Source: Fen-1298 sp050015675 (GTDB taxonomy: Bacteria > Bacteroidota > Ignavibacteria > UBA10030). From it: DNA of 64,000 bases. Where the stretch lies: positions 34,334 through 98,333 of the forward strand of contig JBEKAY010000009.1 of assembly GCA_050015675.1 (NCBI GenBank), given 5' to 3'. Position 1 is the first letter of the stretch; the number at the start of each line of letters is the position of its first letter. The notes under the pieces were generated by a model, which was given only the letters and a program-made list of their open reading frames with translations, was not told the origin of the DNA and searched no databases. A program made the translations under genes and the position numbers. Shown piece by piece: positions 15,869 through 24,566 of this stretch.

Positions 15869-17926
15869 TTAATAACGAGCAAGCTGTTCAAGAGCATCAA
15901 GTATTTTTTGTTTATTAGGAAGCACAGCATCTTCAAGCGGAGGGCTGTAAGGAATTGGAGTATCTAATGCAGCAACTCGCAAAACCGGTGCGTCGAGATA
16001 TTCAAAACAATTCGTCGTTATGAGAGCTGCAATCTCAGCTCCAAAGCCGCCCGTTAAAGTATCTTCATGAACAATCGCAACTCTATTTGTTTTCTTCACC
16101 GATTGATAGATCGTTTCCTCATCCAGTGGATTTAGCGTACGTAAATCAATCACTTCCACACTTACGCCTTTTGACTCCATCGTTCGCGCGGCTTCCAACG
16201 ATTGCTGTACCATTGCTCCATATGTGATGATTGTAATATCTTTTCCTTCACGCCGCAACGCTGCGACACCGAACGGAAGTATATAATTTGCATCAGGTTC
16301 AAGAGTTGAAGCATACCCTTGCCGGTACAATGCTTTGTGCTCCATAAAAATCACTGGATCATCTCCGCGAATTGCGGATTTCAATAATCCTTTTGCATCC
16401 GCTGCTGTTGATGGAAACGCCAAACGAATTCCAGGAATGTGTGCCATGAATGCTTCGATGCACTGGCTATGATAAAGCCCGCCATGAATATATCCGCCAA
16501 TCGGGACGCGGATGACCATTGGGCAAGACCATGTGCCATTCGAACGATACCGCATCATCGACAATTCATTTCTAATCTGCATGAACGCAGGCCAAATATA
16601 ATCTCCAAATTGAATTTCTGTTACCGGAGTCCACCCTTTTAACGCCATACCAATAGCAGCACCAACAATACTTGCTTCCGCGAGCTGTGAGTTGAATGTC
16701 CGTTCGCTCCCGTATTTTGTGAGCAATCCTTTTGTTGCAGTAAAGACTCCGCCTTTTCCATCAGCAATATCTTCGCCAAAAGTTACCATCTTTAAATTAT
16801 TTCCCATCTCTTCATCCAACGCATGGTTGATGGCATCTATCATAACAATTTTATTTCCCGCGTGTGTCGGTTCAACAAATTCCTTTGGTGGATTTGCGTG
16901 AGAGATTCCATAGAGGTGATGCATCACTGTTGAAGGATCCGGAAGCGATTGGCTCTCCGCCCACTCCGCTGCAACATCGACTATGTGTTTCACTTCTGCT
17001 TTCATTTCAATTGCTTCGTCTTCAAGTAAATATCCTTGTTCGATAAGAAAGCGAGCTAATCGTGGAATTGGATCGCGCTGGCGATCTAATTCTATATCTT
17101 CTGCTGTGCGATACTTGCGATGATCGTCTGATGATGAATGCGGCAGAAGGCGAACAACATTTGCATGAACCAGTGATGGACCTCTGTTTTCTCGTGCACG
17201 CTGAACAGCTTTCTGCATAGTCACGTATGTTTCTACGATATCAGTGCCATCACATTTAAAACGTTCAAGCCCCTTGAAACCCTTTGCTACTTCGTAAATT
17301 GAACCACCGGCGGTCTGGTCAGTAACAGGAACCGAAATTGCTAATTTATTATCCTGAATAAAGAAAACCACAGGCAACGTTTCGCGCGCTGCCCAGTTAA
17401 GTGCTTCGAAAAACTCCCCTTCACTTGTCGCTCCTTCTCCGGAAGAGACATAGACTACTTCATCCAACTTTTCTTTCTTCACGGCAAGTGCAACTCCGAC
17501 AGCTTGAAGAAATTGAGTTCCTGTTGGACTGGAATGTGTAATAATGCGAAGCTGCTTCATTCCAAAATGTCCCGGCATCTGTCGAGCTCCACTCGAAGGG
17601 TCGCCTTCTCGATGCAATGCTGCAAGGAAAATATCTTCAGGCGTCATCCCATACTTCAGAACGAATGCCTGATCGCGGTAATATGGAAAAGCCCAGTCAT
17701 ACCCCGGTCGCAATGCAGCCGCTGCTGCAATCTGTGCCGCCTCATGACCTGATCCGCCGACATGGAAAAATGTCTTCCCTTGTTTTAAGATCATTAATTG
17801 CTTTTCATCCATCCGGCGGGAAAGAAGCATGATGCGATATGCCCGAATCAAATCTTCTTTTGACAATCCAAGTACACGTACATCACTTGTTTCTATGGCT
17901 ACCGTTGCACCTCTCACGTTTGGCAA
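15869..17926 (-). CDS. 2-oxoacid dehydrogenase E1, alpha and beta fused
   Basis: 685 residues. Residues about 20-330 are the alpha part, with the TPP motif in SSGEGATSEGEFFEALNW and the QDNKLAIS segment. Residues about 365-685 are the beta part, starting at KIVMIDAINHALDEEM, with FGEDIADGKGGVFTATKGL and GGYIHGGLYHSQ. Such single-chain alpha-beta E1 proteins occur in Bacteroidota and relatives and are usually annotated as 2-oxoisovalerate or acetoin/pyruvate dehydrogenase E1. It decarboxylates the 2-oxoacid and acylates the lipoyl group of E2. It is preceded by lipB and followed by E2. Confidence 0.9.
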   Translation of the reverse strand: MPNVRGATVAIETSDVRVLGLSKEDLIRAYRIMLLSRRMDEKQLMILKQGKTFFHVGGSGHEAAQIAAAAALRPGYDWAFPYYRDQAFVLKYGMTPEDIFLAALHREGDPSSGARQMPGHFGMKQLRIITHSSPTGTQFLQAVGVALAVKKEKLDEVVYVSSGEGATSEGEFFEALNWAARETLPVVFFIQDNKLAISVPVTDQTAGGSIYEVAKGFKGLERFKCDGTDIVETYVTMQKAVQRARENRGPSLVHANVVRLLPHSSSDDHRKYRTAEDIELDRQRDPIPRLARFLIEQGYLLEDEAIEMKAEVKHIVDVAAEWAESQSLPDPSTVMHHLYGISHANPPKEFVEPTHAGNKIVMIDAINHALDEEMGNNLKMVTFGEDIADGKGGVFTATKGLLTKYGSERTFNSQLAEASIVGAAIGMALKGWTPVTEIQFGDYIWPAFMQIRNELSMMRYRSNGTWSCPMVIRVPIGGYIHGGLYHSQCIEAFMAHIPGIRLAFPSTAADAKGLLKSAIRGDDPVIFMEHKALYRQGYASTLEPDANYILPFGVAALRREGKDITIITYGAMVQQSLEAARTMESKGVSVEVIDLRTLNPLDEETIYQSVKKTNRVAIVHEDTLTGGFGAEIAALITTNCFEYLDAPVLRVAALDTPIPYSPPLEDAVLPNKQKILDALEQLARY

Positions 17927-18020
17927 GGCTCCTTATAAGTTATGAATAAGCATCAATGTTAATACTTCATTCAGTTGCAAAACTCTGAGATAATTCGTTC
18001 TCTCTATGTGATCGAGTATT

Positions 18021-18704
18021 TTATTCCGTTACTGTTTTGAACAATTTATCTTTTTCTACCCAACTTGGTTGACATCTAAATACATCCGCAAAGGATTTAA
18101 CTATCGCCTTCTGGACAGATTCTATTGTAACTTCTTGCCCAAGCTTTCGCTGCATCGAGGTCACGCCTTTATGGAAGATGCCGCATGGAATAATTCGATC
18201 GAACTTCGATAAATCTGTATTAACATTGAGTGCGAATCCATGCATCGTCACCCAACGGCTCACCTTCACACCGATAGCAGCTATCTTCTCATCGTTCACC
18301 CACACACCTGTCATATCCTTCTCACGTCCTGCTAAGATTCCGAATGCAGCCAGCGTTCGGATAATTACTTCTTCCAGACTCCGCATGTAGCGGTGAATAT
18401 CCAAAAAGTAATTGTTGAGGTCAATGATAGGATAGCCGACAATCTGTCCGGGACCATGATACGTGATATCGCCCCCGCGATCGATGTGGAACACATCCGT
18501 GCCGGAGATTTTCAGTTCTTCTTCCGATGCAAGTAGATGATTTTCATCGGTTGATTTGCCGAGAGTATAGACATGTTCGTGCTCGGTGAGAAGTAGCATA
18601 TCCTGAATGGCGTTTGCGTGCCGTAGTGCCCATATTTCTTTTTGAAGCGTCCACGCATCTGTATATCGTGTGCGTCCAATATCAGAGACGAGAAGAGGAA
18701 TCAA
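18021..18704 (-). CDS. lipB: Octanoyl-(acyl carrier protein):protein N-octanoyltransferase
   Basis: 227 residues with LipB signatures: GDITYHGPGQIVGYPI in the middle, GVWVNDEKIAAIGVKVSRW, and the catalytic Cys in IIPCGI following HGFALNVNTDL. It moves octanoate from ACP to apo-lipoyl domains, the step before LipA. It lies 21 bp downstream of lpdA and about 95 bp upstream of the E1 gene. Confidence 0.95.
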   Translation of the reverse strand: MIPLLVSDIGRTRYTDAWTLQKEIWALRHANAIQDMLLLTEHEHVYTLGKSTDENHLLASEEELKISGTDVFHIDRGGDITYHGPGQIVGYPIIDLNNYFLDIHRYMRSLEEVIIRTLAAFGILAGREKDMTGVWVNDEKIAAIGVKVSRWVTMHGFALNVNTDLSKFDRIIPCGIFHKGVTSMQRKLGQEVTIESVQKAIVKSFADVFRCQPSWVEKDKLFKTVTE

Positions 18705-18725
18705 TATGTTTCTCTTATCATATTT

Positions 18726-20120
18726 TTAAATATTAATCGCCGCATCAAACGCTTGTCCGGCAGCTTCCATCACTGCTTCTGACAAAGTCGGATGTGCATG
18801 CATCGTATGGTTGAGTTCTTCCCATGTTGTTTCAAGTGCCTTGGCAATCCCGAGTTCTGCAATCATTTCTGTTGCCTCTGAGCCAATGATATGCGCACCA
18901 AGCAGCTCGCCATATTTTTCATCGAAGATTAATTTCACAGTTCCCTCTGTTTCGCCAATTGCCATCGCTTTACCGAGAGGACGAAATGGAAAACGTCCTA
19001 CTTTTACTTTGTATCCTTTTGCAATTGCCGCCTCTTCTGTTAATCCGACACTCGCAACTTGCGGCTGGCAATATGTGCAACTTGGGATATTTGTTTTATC
19101 AATGCCGTGTTTTGCTTTTCCTGCAATATGATCGATTGATACAATTCCTTCGTGCGAGGCAACGTGCGCAAGTAATGGTGGTCCGGCAACATCACCAATT
19201 GCATATATTCCGTCTAAATTCGTTTTACCAAATTCATTCACTGCAATGAAGCCGCGTTCTAATTTAATGCCGAGCGCTTCCAATCCAAGATTTTCTACGT
19301 TTGCTTGAACACCAACCGCCATCAACGCTATATCTGCAACGATATCTTTCTTTCCATCTTTGTCTGAAACTGTCACTGTGACAACATCACTGACTTTCAC
19401 ACCCTCAACCTTCGTGCTCGTCAGAATATCAATACCGGATTTCTTCAAGCTTGAGTCAAGAATTTTGGTAATCTCTTTATCCTCTATCGGCAGAATCGAT
19501 GGCAGCATCTCAATAATCGTAACCTTTGTGCCAAACGAATTATAGAAGTACGCAAATTCAACACCTATGGCTCCACCTCCAATAATAATCATCGATTTAG
19601 GCTGCTCCGGCAATGTCATTGCTTCGGAACTTGTAATAATCTTTTTCCGGTCGATTGTAACTCCAGGAATAGAACGTGGCCTGCCGCCGGTTGCAATAAC
19701 AATATTCTTCGTTTTGATAGTATCGATGACCTTGCTGTCTTTTGTCACTTCGATTGAATTTCTTCCGATTAGTTTCGCAGTTCCGAAAACGATATCGACC
19801 TTATTCTTCCTCATCAGGTATTCAACACCTTTTGAAACGCGATCAGCCACACCGCGGCTACGAGCAATAATTTTAGGGAAATCGTAAGACAACCCTGTGT
19901 GGGTTATTCCGAACTCCTGAGACTTTTTAAAAGTATTATAAAGTTCTGCACTCTTCAGCAGCGCTTTCGATGGAATACATCCCCAGTTGAGGCAAACGCC
20001 GCCAAGTTTTTCCCGCTCAATCAAGCCGACTTTCATGCCCAACTGTGCGGCACGAATTGCAGCAACATATCCACCAGGACCGCCACCAATCACCGTCACA
20101 TCATATTGTCGTTCTGCCAT
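18726..20120 (-). CDS. lpdA: Dihydrolipoyl dehydrogenase (E3)
   Basis: 464 residues: FAD-binding GGGPGGYVAA at residues 12-21, redox disulfide C43/C48 in GGVCLNWGCIPSK, NAD-binding IIGGGAIGVEFA, FAD motif YAIGDVAGPPLLAH, and the C-terminal active-site His in HAHPTLSEA. It reoxidises dihydrolipoamide with NAD+. It is the first gene of the minus-strand lipoate/E1-E2 run and is divergent from smpB, so the promoter should lie in 20121-20300. Confidence 0.96.
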   Translation of the reverse strand: MAERQYDVTVIGGGPGGYVAAIRAAQLGMKVGLIEREKLGGVCLNWGCIPSKALLKSAELYNTFKKSQEFGITHTGLSYDFPKIIARSRGVADRVSKGVEYLMRKNKVDIVFGTAKLIGRNSIEVTKDSKVIDTIKTKNIVIATGGRPRSIPGVTIDRKKIITSSEAMTLPEQPKSMIIIGGGAIGVEFAYFYNSFGTKVTIIEMLPSILPIEDKEITKILDSSLKKSGIDILTSTKVEGVKVSDVVTVTVSDKDGKKDIVADIALMAVGVQANVENLGLEALGIKLERGFIAVNEFGKTNLDGIYAIGDVAGPPLLAHVASHEGIVSIDHIAGKAKHGIDKTNIPSCTYCQPQVASVGLTEEAAIAKGYKVKVGRFPFRPLGKAMAIGETEGTVKLIFDEKYGELLGAHIIGSEATEMIAELGIAKALETTWEELNHTMHAHPTLSEAVMEAAGQAFDAAINI

Positions 20121-20470
20121 AGGATTTCTTCCAAATGAGGAGGTTTTGACTGTTTATTGACAATATAGCCAGAAGTGTTCCGAAAGGCAAAACAGCCAAT
20201 CGCATTATTCATTTGTTCTCGTTCTATCAAACGACGAACAGAGGCATCAAGTTCCCATTCACCAAACGATAATTTTTGCACTCATCACGAGATATTTGTC
20301 CGCCGCTTGCAAGATTGCTTCGTTCCGATAACGGACAAAGAACCACCGATGTTCAACAAGAAAAACATTTCATTGCTAAAATTAGATTAAGTATTTCTCA
20401 TCATATAATTTTCGGTTTCCGATTGATTCTTTTTTACTTTTCAGGTATGTTAAAATAAAAATAAAAGCGG
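20121..20470. other. Divergent intergenic region between lpdA and smpB
   Basis: 350 bases that must hold two outward promoters. Small open frames on both strands overlap the lpdA start or lack ribosome sites and do not look like genes. No riboswitch or RNA gene is evident. Confidence 0.4.
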
Positions 20471-20932
20471 ATGTCTGAAGCACCACAGCGTATTACCATA
20501 AGCAACCGCAAAGCGCGACACGAATATTTTATCATCGAAGCGTTGGAAGCCGGTATTGTTCTCACCGGCACCGAGGTAAAGTCGTTGCGCAAAGGCAATG
20601 CAAATTTACAGGATAGTTATGCTGAATTGCGAAGCGGTGAAGTATGGTTGGAAGGAATGCATATCAGTCCCTATGAGCAAGGTAACATCAACAATCATGA
20701 TCCCCGCCGCAAACGGAAGCTCCTCTTACAAAGAAAGCAAATTCGCAAGCTTATTGGCGGGATGAAGGAAAAAGGATTGACGCTTATTCCATTATCGGTT
20801 TATTTTAAAGGGCCATTCGCAAAAGTCGAATTGGCGCTGGCACGCGGTAAGAAGAGTTTTGATAAACGTGAGGCAATTGCCAAGCGCGATGCAGAGCGTG
20901 ACATTGCAAGAGCGAGAAGGAGTAGAACGTAA
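20471..20932 (+). CDS. smpB: SsrA-binding protein (trans-translation)
   Basis: 153 residues with SmpB features: NRKARHEYFIIEALEAGIVL, GTEVKSLRKG, the KLL-x-R segment RRKRKLLLQRKQI, and the basic C-terminal tail that enters the ribosomal A-site. It carries tmRNA to stalled ribosomes. tyrS starts only 3 bp after its stop, so the two are probably co-transcribed. No ssrA gene is in the window. Confidence 0.96.
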   Translation: MSEAPQRITISNRKARHEYFIIEALEAGIVLTGTEVKSLRKGNANLQDSYAELRSGEVWLEGMHISPYEQGNINNHDPRRKRKLLLQRKQIRKLIGGMKEKGLTLIPLSVYFKGPFAKVELALARGKKSFDKREAIAKRDAERDIARARRSRT

Positions 20933-20935
20933 GAA

Positions 20936-22141
20936 TTGTTCCCAACTATTAATGAACAAATGGATGTGATCAAGCGCGGTACTTCGGAAATTATTCCCGA
21001 GGAAGACCTCGTCAAAAAGCTTGAGCGTTCCATTAAAACAAATAAACCACTCAACATCAAACTTGGCTGCGACCCAAGCCGTCCCGATTTACATTTAGGC
21101 CATTCTGTTGTTCTTCGAAAACTTCGGCAGTTTCAAGATCTCGGTCATAGCGCGATTCTCATTATCGGCGATTTTACTGGAATGATTGGCGATCCTTCAG
21201 GAAAGAGCAAAACACGACCATCATTGACGCTTGAAGAGGCTCACCGTAACGGTCAAAGTTATTTCGAACAAGCGGAAAAGATACTCTCCACCGAGCGAGT
21301 ATCGATTCAGTATAATTCTGATTGGTTGAATAAAATGAGTTTTGCAGATGTTATTCGTCTCGCCAGCAAGTACACGGTTGCAAGGATGTTAGAAAGAGAT
21401 GATTTTACAATCCGCTACAAAGCAGGCGAACCGATCAGCGTGCACGAATTTCTTTACCCTCTCGCGCAAGCAATGGATTCAGTCGCTATCCATTCAGATG
21501 TCGAGCTTGGCGGAACAGATCAGAAATTCAATCTTTTAGTCGGAAGAGATATTCAACGGGAATACGATCAGGAGCCGCAAGTTATTTTAACGATGCCGAT
21601 CCTTGTCGGCACTGACGGTGTCGACAAGATGAGCAAATCGTTAGATAATTATATTGGCATAAGCGATTCACCAAAGGAAATATTTGGTAAGACGCTCAGC
21701 ATTCCCGATAAATTGATTTATCAGTACTTTGAATTAGTAACGGATGTACCGAAGCAGGAATTAGCCAAAATTAAATCCTCTCTGGATGATGTTAAAACCA
21801 ATCCACGGGATATAAAACGGCAGCTTGCGCGAACACTTGTAGGAATGTATCATTCCAAAGTTTTAGCGGATGGAGCAGAAAAAGAATTTGACAAAATATT
21901 TATTCAGAAACGCATTCCGGATAACATTGAAGAATTCAAGCAGAATGAATCAATCAACATTATTGCTTTGCTGACCGATGCAAAGCTTGCTGCCTCAAAA
22001 GGTGAAGCACGGCGGCTCATCGATCAAGGTGGAGTCAGCATTGACGATGAGCGGGTAACCGATCCCAACATGCCCTTACCAGATAAGGACGAGTTCATCC
22101 TCAAAGTCGGGAAGCGGCGTTTTCTAAAAGTTAGACGATAA
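20936..22141 (+). CDS. tyrS: Tyrosyl-tRNA synthetase, TyrZ-like form
   Basis: 401 residues: class I signature HLGHS near residue 50, KMSKS in VDKMSKSLDNY, the tyrosine pocket around GGTDQKFNLLVGRD, and a C-terminal S4 RNA-binding domain (KGEARRLIDQGGVSI). HLGH/KMSKS marks the TyrZ-type lineage rather than the E. coli TyrS form. The start is a TTG at 20936 right after smpB; an in-frame ATG eight codons on is less likely given the N-terminal sequence. Confidence 0.94.
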   Translation: MFPTINEQMDVIKRGTSEIIPEEDLVKKLERSIKTNKPLNIKLGCDPSRPDLHLGHSVVLRKLRQFQDLGHSAILIIGDFTGMIGDPSGKSKTRPSLTLEEAHRNGQSYFEQAEKILSTERVSIQYNSDWLNKMSFADVIRLASKYTVARMLERDDFTIRYKAGEPISVHEFLYPLAQAMDSVAIHSDVELGGTDQKFNLLVGRDIQREYDQEPQVILTMPILVGTDGVDKMSKSLDNYIGISDSPKEIFGKTLSIPDKLIYQYFELVTDVPKQELAKIKSSLDDVKTNPRDIKRQLARTLVGMYHSKVLADGAEKEFDKIFIQKRIPDNIEEFKQNESINIIALLTDAKLAASKGEARRLIDQGGVSIDDERVTDPNMPLPDKDEFILKVGKRRFLKVRR

Positions 22142-22169
22142 TTATTCACAATTTGGCGGAGAAAATAAA

Positions 22170-22715
22170 TTGTTCACTCCCACTAAAATGTTTTTTACCA
22201 AAGGCGTTGGACGCCACAGAGACTATCTGCAATCTTTTGAACTTGCCTTGCGCGATGCAGGAATAGAAATCTGCAATCTCGTTACTGTTTCCAGCATATA
22301 TCCGCCGGGCTGCAAGCGCATTCCGAAAGATGAAGGTATCAAGCAATTAAGCGCCGGGCAAATTACATTCTGTGTGATGGCACGAAATGCTACAAACGAA
22401 CCCAATCGCCTCATAGCTGCTTCTATCGGAGTTGCGCAACCCGCCGACGATTCGGTCTATGGGTATCTTTCAGAACACCACCCTTTTGGTGAAACAGATG
22501 AACGTGCCGGTGAATATGCAGAAGACCTTGCAGCCTCGATGCTTGCGACAACCCTTGGAGTGCAGTTTGATCCGAATACCGAATGGGATGAGCGGGAAAA
22601 AATATTCAAGATGTCTGGCAAGATTGTCCGCACATTCAACGTAACACAATCCGCTGAAGGCGATAAGAATGGTTTATGGACATCGGTAGTTGCGGCTGCA
22701 ATGTTACTGCCGTAG
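22170..22715 (+). CDS. Pyruvoyl-dependent arginine decarboxylase
   Basis: 181 residues of the PvlArgDC family. The self-processing site is VSSIYPPGCKRI (about residues 44-55), where chain cleavage at the Ser pair creates the pyruvoyl group; the conserved active-site segment YGYLSEHHPFGET follows. It makes agmatine from arginine, the first step of one polyamine route. The TTG at 22170 is chosen because GGCGGAGA lies seven bases upstream. Its TAG stop is the first arm of a perfect hairpin. Confidence 0.9.
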   Translation: MFTPTKMFFTKGVGRHRDYLQSFELALRDAGIEICNLVTVSSIYPPGCKRIPKDEGIKQLSAGQITFCVMARNATNEPNRLIAASIGVAQPADDSVYGYLSEHHPFGETDERAGEYAEDLAASMLATTLGVQFDPNTEWDEREKIFKMSGKIVRTFNVTQSAEGDKNGLWTSVVAAAMLLP

Positions 22716-22739
22716 AATCCGGTCAGTGACCGGATTCTA
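22713..22739 (+). terminator. Perfect hairpin overlapping the arginine decarboxylase stop
   Basis: The 13-bp arms tagaatccggtca and tgaccggattcta are exactly complementary with a 1-nt centre. The first arm includes the stop codon. There is no T-tract, so it may act as an mRNA 3'-end stabiliser. Confidence 0.5.
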
Positions 22740-22996
22740 CATCCACAATCGTCTAATGTAATTATCGCCTGCCTGCCGTAAGCGAACCCTGAGCGAAGTC
22801 GAATTGTGTCGAACCATGTCATTGTGAGACTGTCGAACCATCACCACACACCGCCACTATTTCTTTTCTAGCGAAACATACCCGCCATCAATCATAAAAA
22901 TCCATTTTAGCGGATGATGACATTTGAGCATAAAGTCTTCCGGAGCGCAACTCCCTCGGAGATGTTGAAAAGCTAAGACAAAAAAATATAGAGTGG

Positions 22997-23305
22997 TTAG
23001 TACTTAGAACGATTTCCACCACTGCCAGAGCCGCCGCGTCCACGGTCGTTCGACTTTCGGTCGGCCATCGGGCGGGCTTCGTTCACCACCATTTTACGCC
23101 CTTTTACTTCTTTATCGTTCAACCCGGCTATAGCCGCCTCTGCTTCCGCTTGTACCGGCATCTCAACAAATCCGAACCCCTTCGCTGTTCCGGTAAATTT
23201 GTCTTTTATGAGGATAACAGAATCAACTGCCCCAAACGCTGCAAATTCCTTTTTCAATTCGTCTTCCGTAATATCGCGTGACAGATTACCTGCATACATT
23301 TTCAT
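22997..23305 (-). CDS. RRM RNA-binding protein, cold-shock type
   Basis: 102 residues: one RRM with RNP2 KMYAGNLS near the N-terminus and RNP1 KGFGFVEM at residues 42-49, then a Gly/Arg/Ser tail (RGRGGSGSGGNRSKY). Small proteins of this type in cyanobacteria and Bacteroidota bind mRNA and are often cold-induced. It stands alone. The roughly 250 bp upstream of it (23306-23553) hold no gene and could carry a long 5' leader, but no specific element is recognisable. Confidence 0.9.
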   Translation of the reverse strand: MKMYAGNLSRDITEDELKKEFAAFGAVDSVILIKDKFTGTAKGFGFVEMPVQAEAEAAIAGLNDKEVKGRKMVVNEARPMADRKSNDRGRGGSGSGGNRSKY

Positions 23306-23553
23306 GATATTTCTCCTTTGAACAATTTATTATGATGTACTGTTGTTTGATGCGTGACCTATACAAATTATTTTTTTAGAGGTGTTATCTTGAGTTTTTA
23401 ATTTTGGCAGGGACCATTAAATGTTTACGAAGCTTACATTGTCTCACTCTATTTACAGGATACTAATTTTTTTCATCACTTCCAACAGGATGACTGATCT
23501 TCACTTGAATATCTTTTCCCAAAATACAGCAATGAATTCGATTTACTGGTTTT

Positions 23554-24480
23554 CTATTTTTTTATATATTCCATCATTCGGAAAACGATCCGCTGAACCA
23601 TTGCATCCGGCACTCCATCCACAAATTGAGATTGCAGCCGCATATCGCACATTTCATTCACATAATCCACGGTAACACATCTTCTATTCGCAGTGCAAAC
23701 TAATTCTGTCGAAAAGAATTCAAGCTGGCAGACTGTGTGAATACACTCTGTGATTTTCTTAAGCCGTTCGACATCCAATTGTCGTTCTTCATCCTCGCTT
23801 AATAAAGAATAAATGTGGGTAACATCATCCCACCAAGAAGGAATAATGTCACCAAACGCATAGAACACACGGAACCACGCTCGCCGCCCGGCACATTCAA
23901 TCGGTTTAATAGTCTCCTGCAAGAGATACTTATCATTTTTATGAGATTGACGCGCTTCAATAATTTCCTTCAACGTTTCAGCTCCCATCACAACACCGAT
24001 GCCGCCGCCAGTTGTATTTGCCGGTTTTATAATGAACGGCCGGCCGAGTTTAGCCAACTCGGTAATTGTAAGCTCTACTTCCTGATTGTGATTATATGGA
24101 GAAATGATGATGGTGTAGGGAACCTCAATGTCATGCGCAAGAAATTCGAGGTGCATTGTCGCTTTATCAGCAGCGCGGAGTTGGAAATCATGGAGATTGA
24201 TAGGATGCATTGACGTTCCATCACCTGTGCGAAATTGCTGGAGAATAAAACGTGCCAACGGCTGAAACGCATCGTCTTCATCAGAAGCTCGATCAAGAAA
24301 ATAGCGAAATTGAAGTTTCCCTTTCTTGAGCATTGTAAAAATTTCTTCAACATTTTCTGCGCGTATTTCTAAAACAGACAGATTATTCAGACGAAAAACT
24401 TCTTGTATAAGCTGAATAAACTCGTGGTCATACTCCCAATTCCATGCAACAGCAAAATCATATATCTTGAGTGGTTCCAT
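23554..24480 (-). CDS. ATP-grasp-like protein of unknown function
   Basis: 308 residues from the preferred start. The centre (about residues 145-185) reads RPFIIKPANTTGGGIGVVMG, the Lys and Gly-rich loop of an ATP-grasp fold. YLLQETIKP follows, as in the strand that binds adenine, and a late acidic segment (VDYVNEMCDMR) could supply metal ligands. It would ligate an unidentified carboxylate to an amine or similar nucleophile in the cytosol. The frame is open back to an ATG at 24594, but that would overlap the divergent lipoprotein gene. The ATG at 24480 has GGAACAG upstream and gives a natural N-terminus (MEPLKIYDFAVAW). Confidence 0.6.
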   Translation of the reverse strand: MEPLKIYDFAVAWNWEYDHEFIQLIQEVFRLNNLSVLEIRAENVEEIFTMLKKGKLQFRYFLDRASDEDDAFQPLARFILQQFRTGDGTSMHPINLHDFQLRAADKATMHLEFLAHDIEVPYTIIISPYNHNQEVELTITELAKLGRPFIIKPANTTGGGIGVVMGAETLKEIIEARQSHKNDKYLLQETIKPIECAGRRAWFRVFYAFGDIIPSWWDDVTHIYSLLSEDEERQLDVERLKKITECIHTVCQLEFFSTELVCTANRRCVTVDYVNEMCDMRLQSQFVDGVPDAMVQRIVFRMMEYIKK

Positions 24481-24566
24481 TTCTGTTCCAAGATAATCGC
24501 TTAATAACTGCAAAACAAGATGCCCATGCTTGTTTGTGGCGCTCCGTTTCAATATATTTATATGTA

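Noticed and set aside
20096..20281. 61-codon minus-strand frame upstream of lpdA
   Set aside because: It overlaps the lpdA start, has no recognisable domain and occupies the likely promoter region.
20471..20932. tmRNA (ssrA) next to smpB
   Set aside because: No tRNA-Ala-like ends or tag reading frame could be found in the flanking intergenic DNA.
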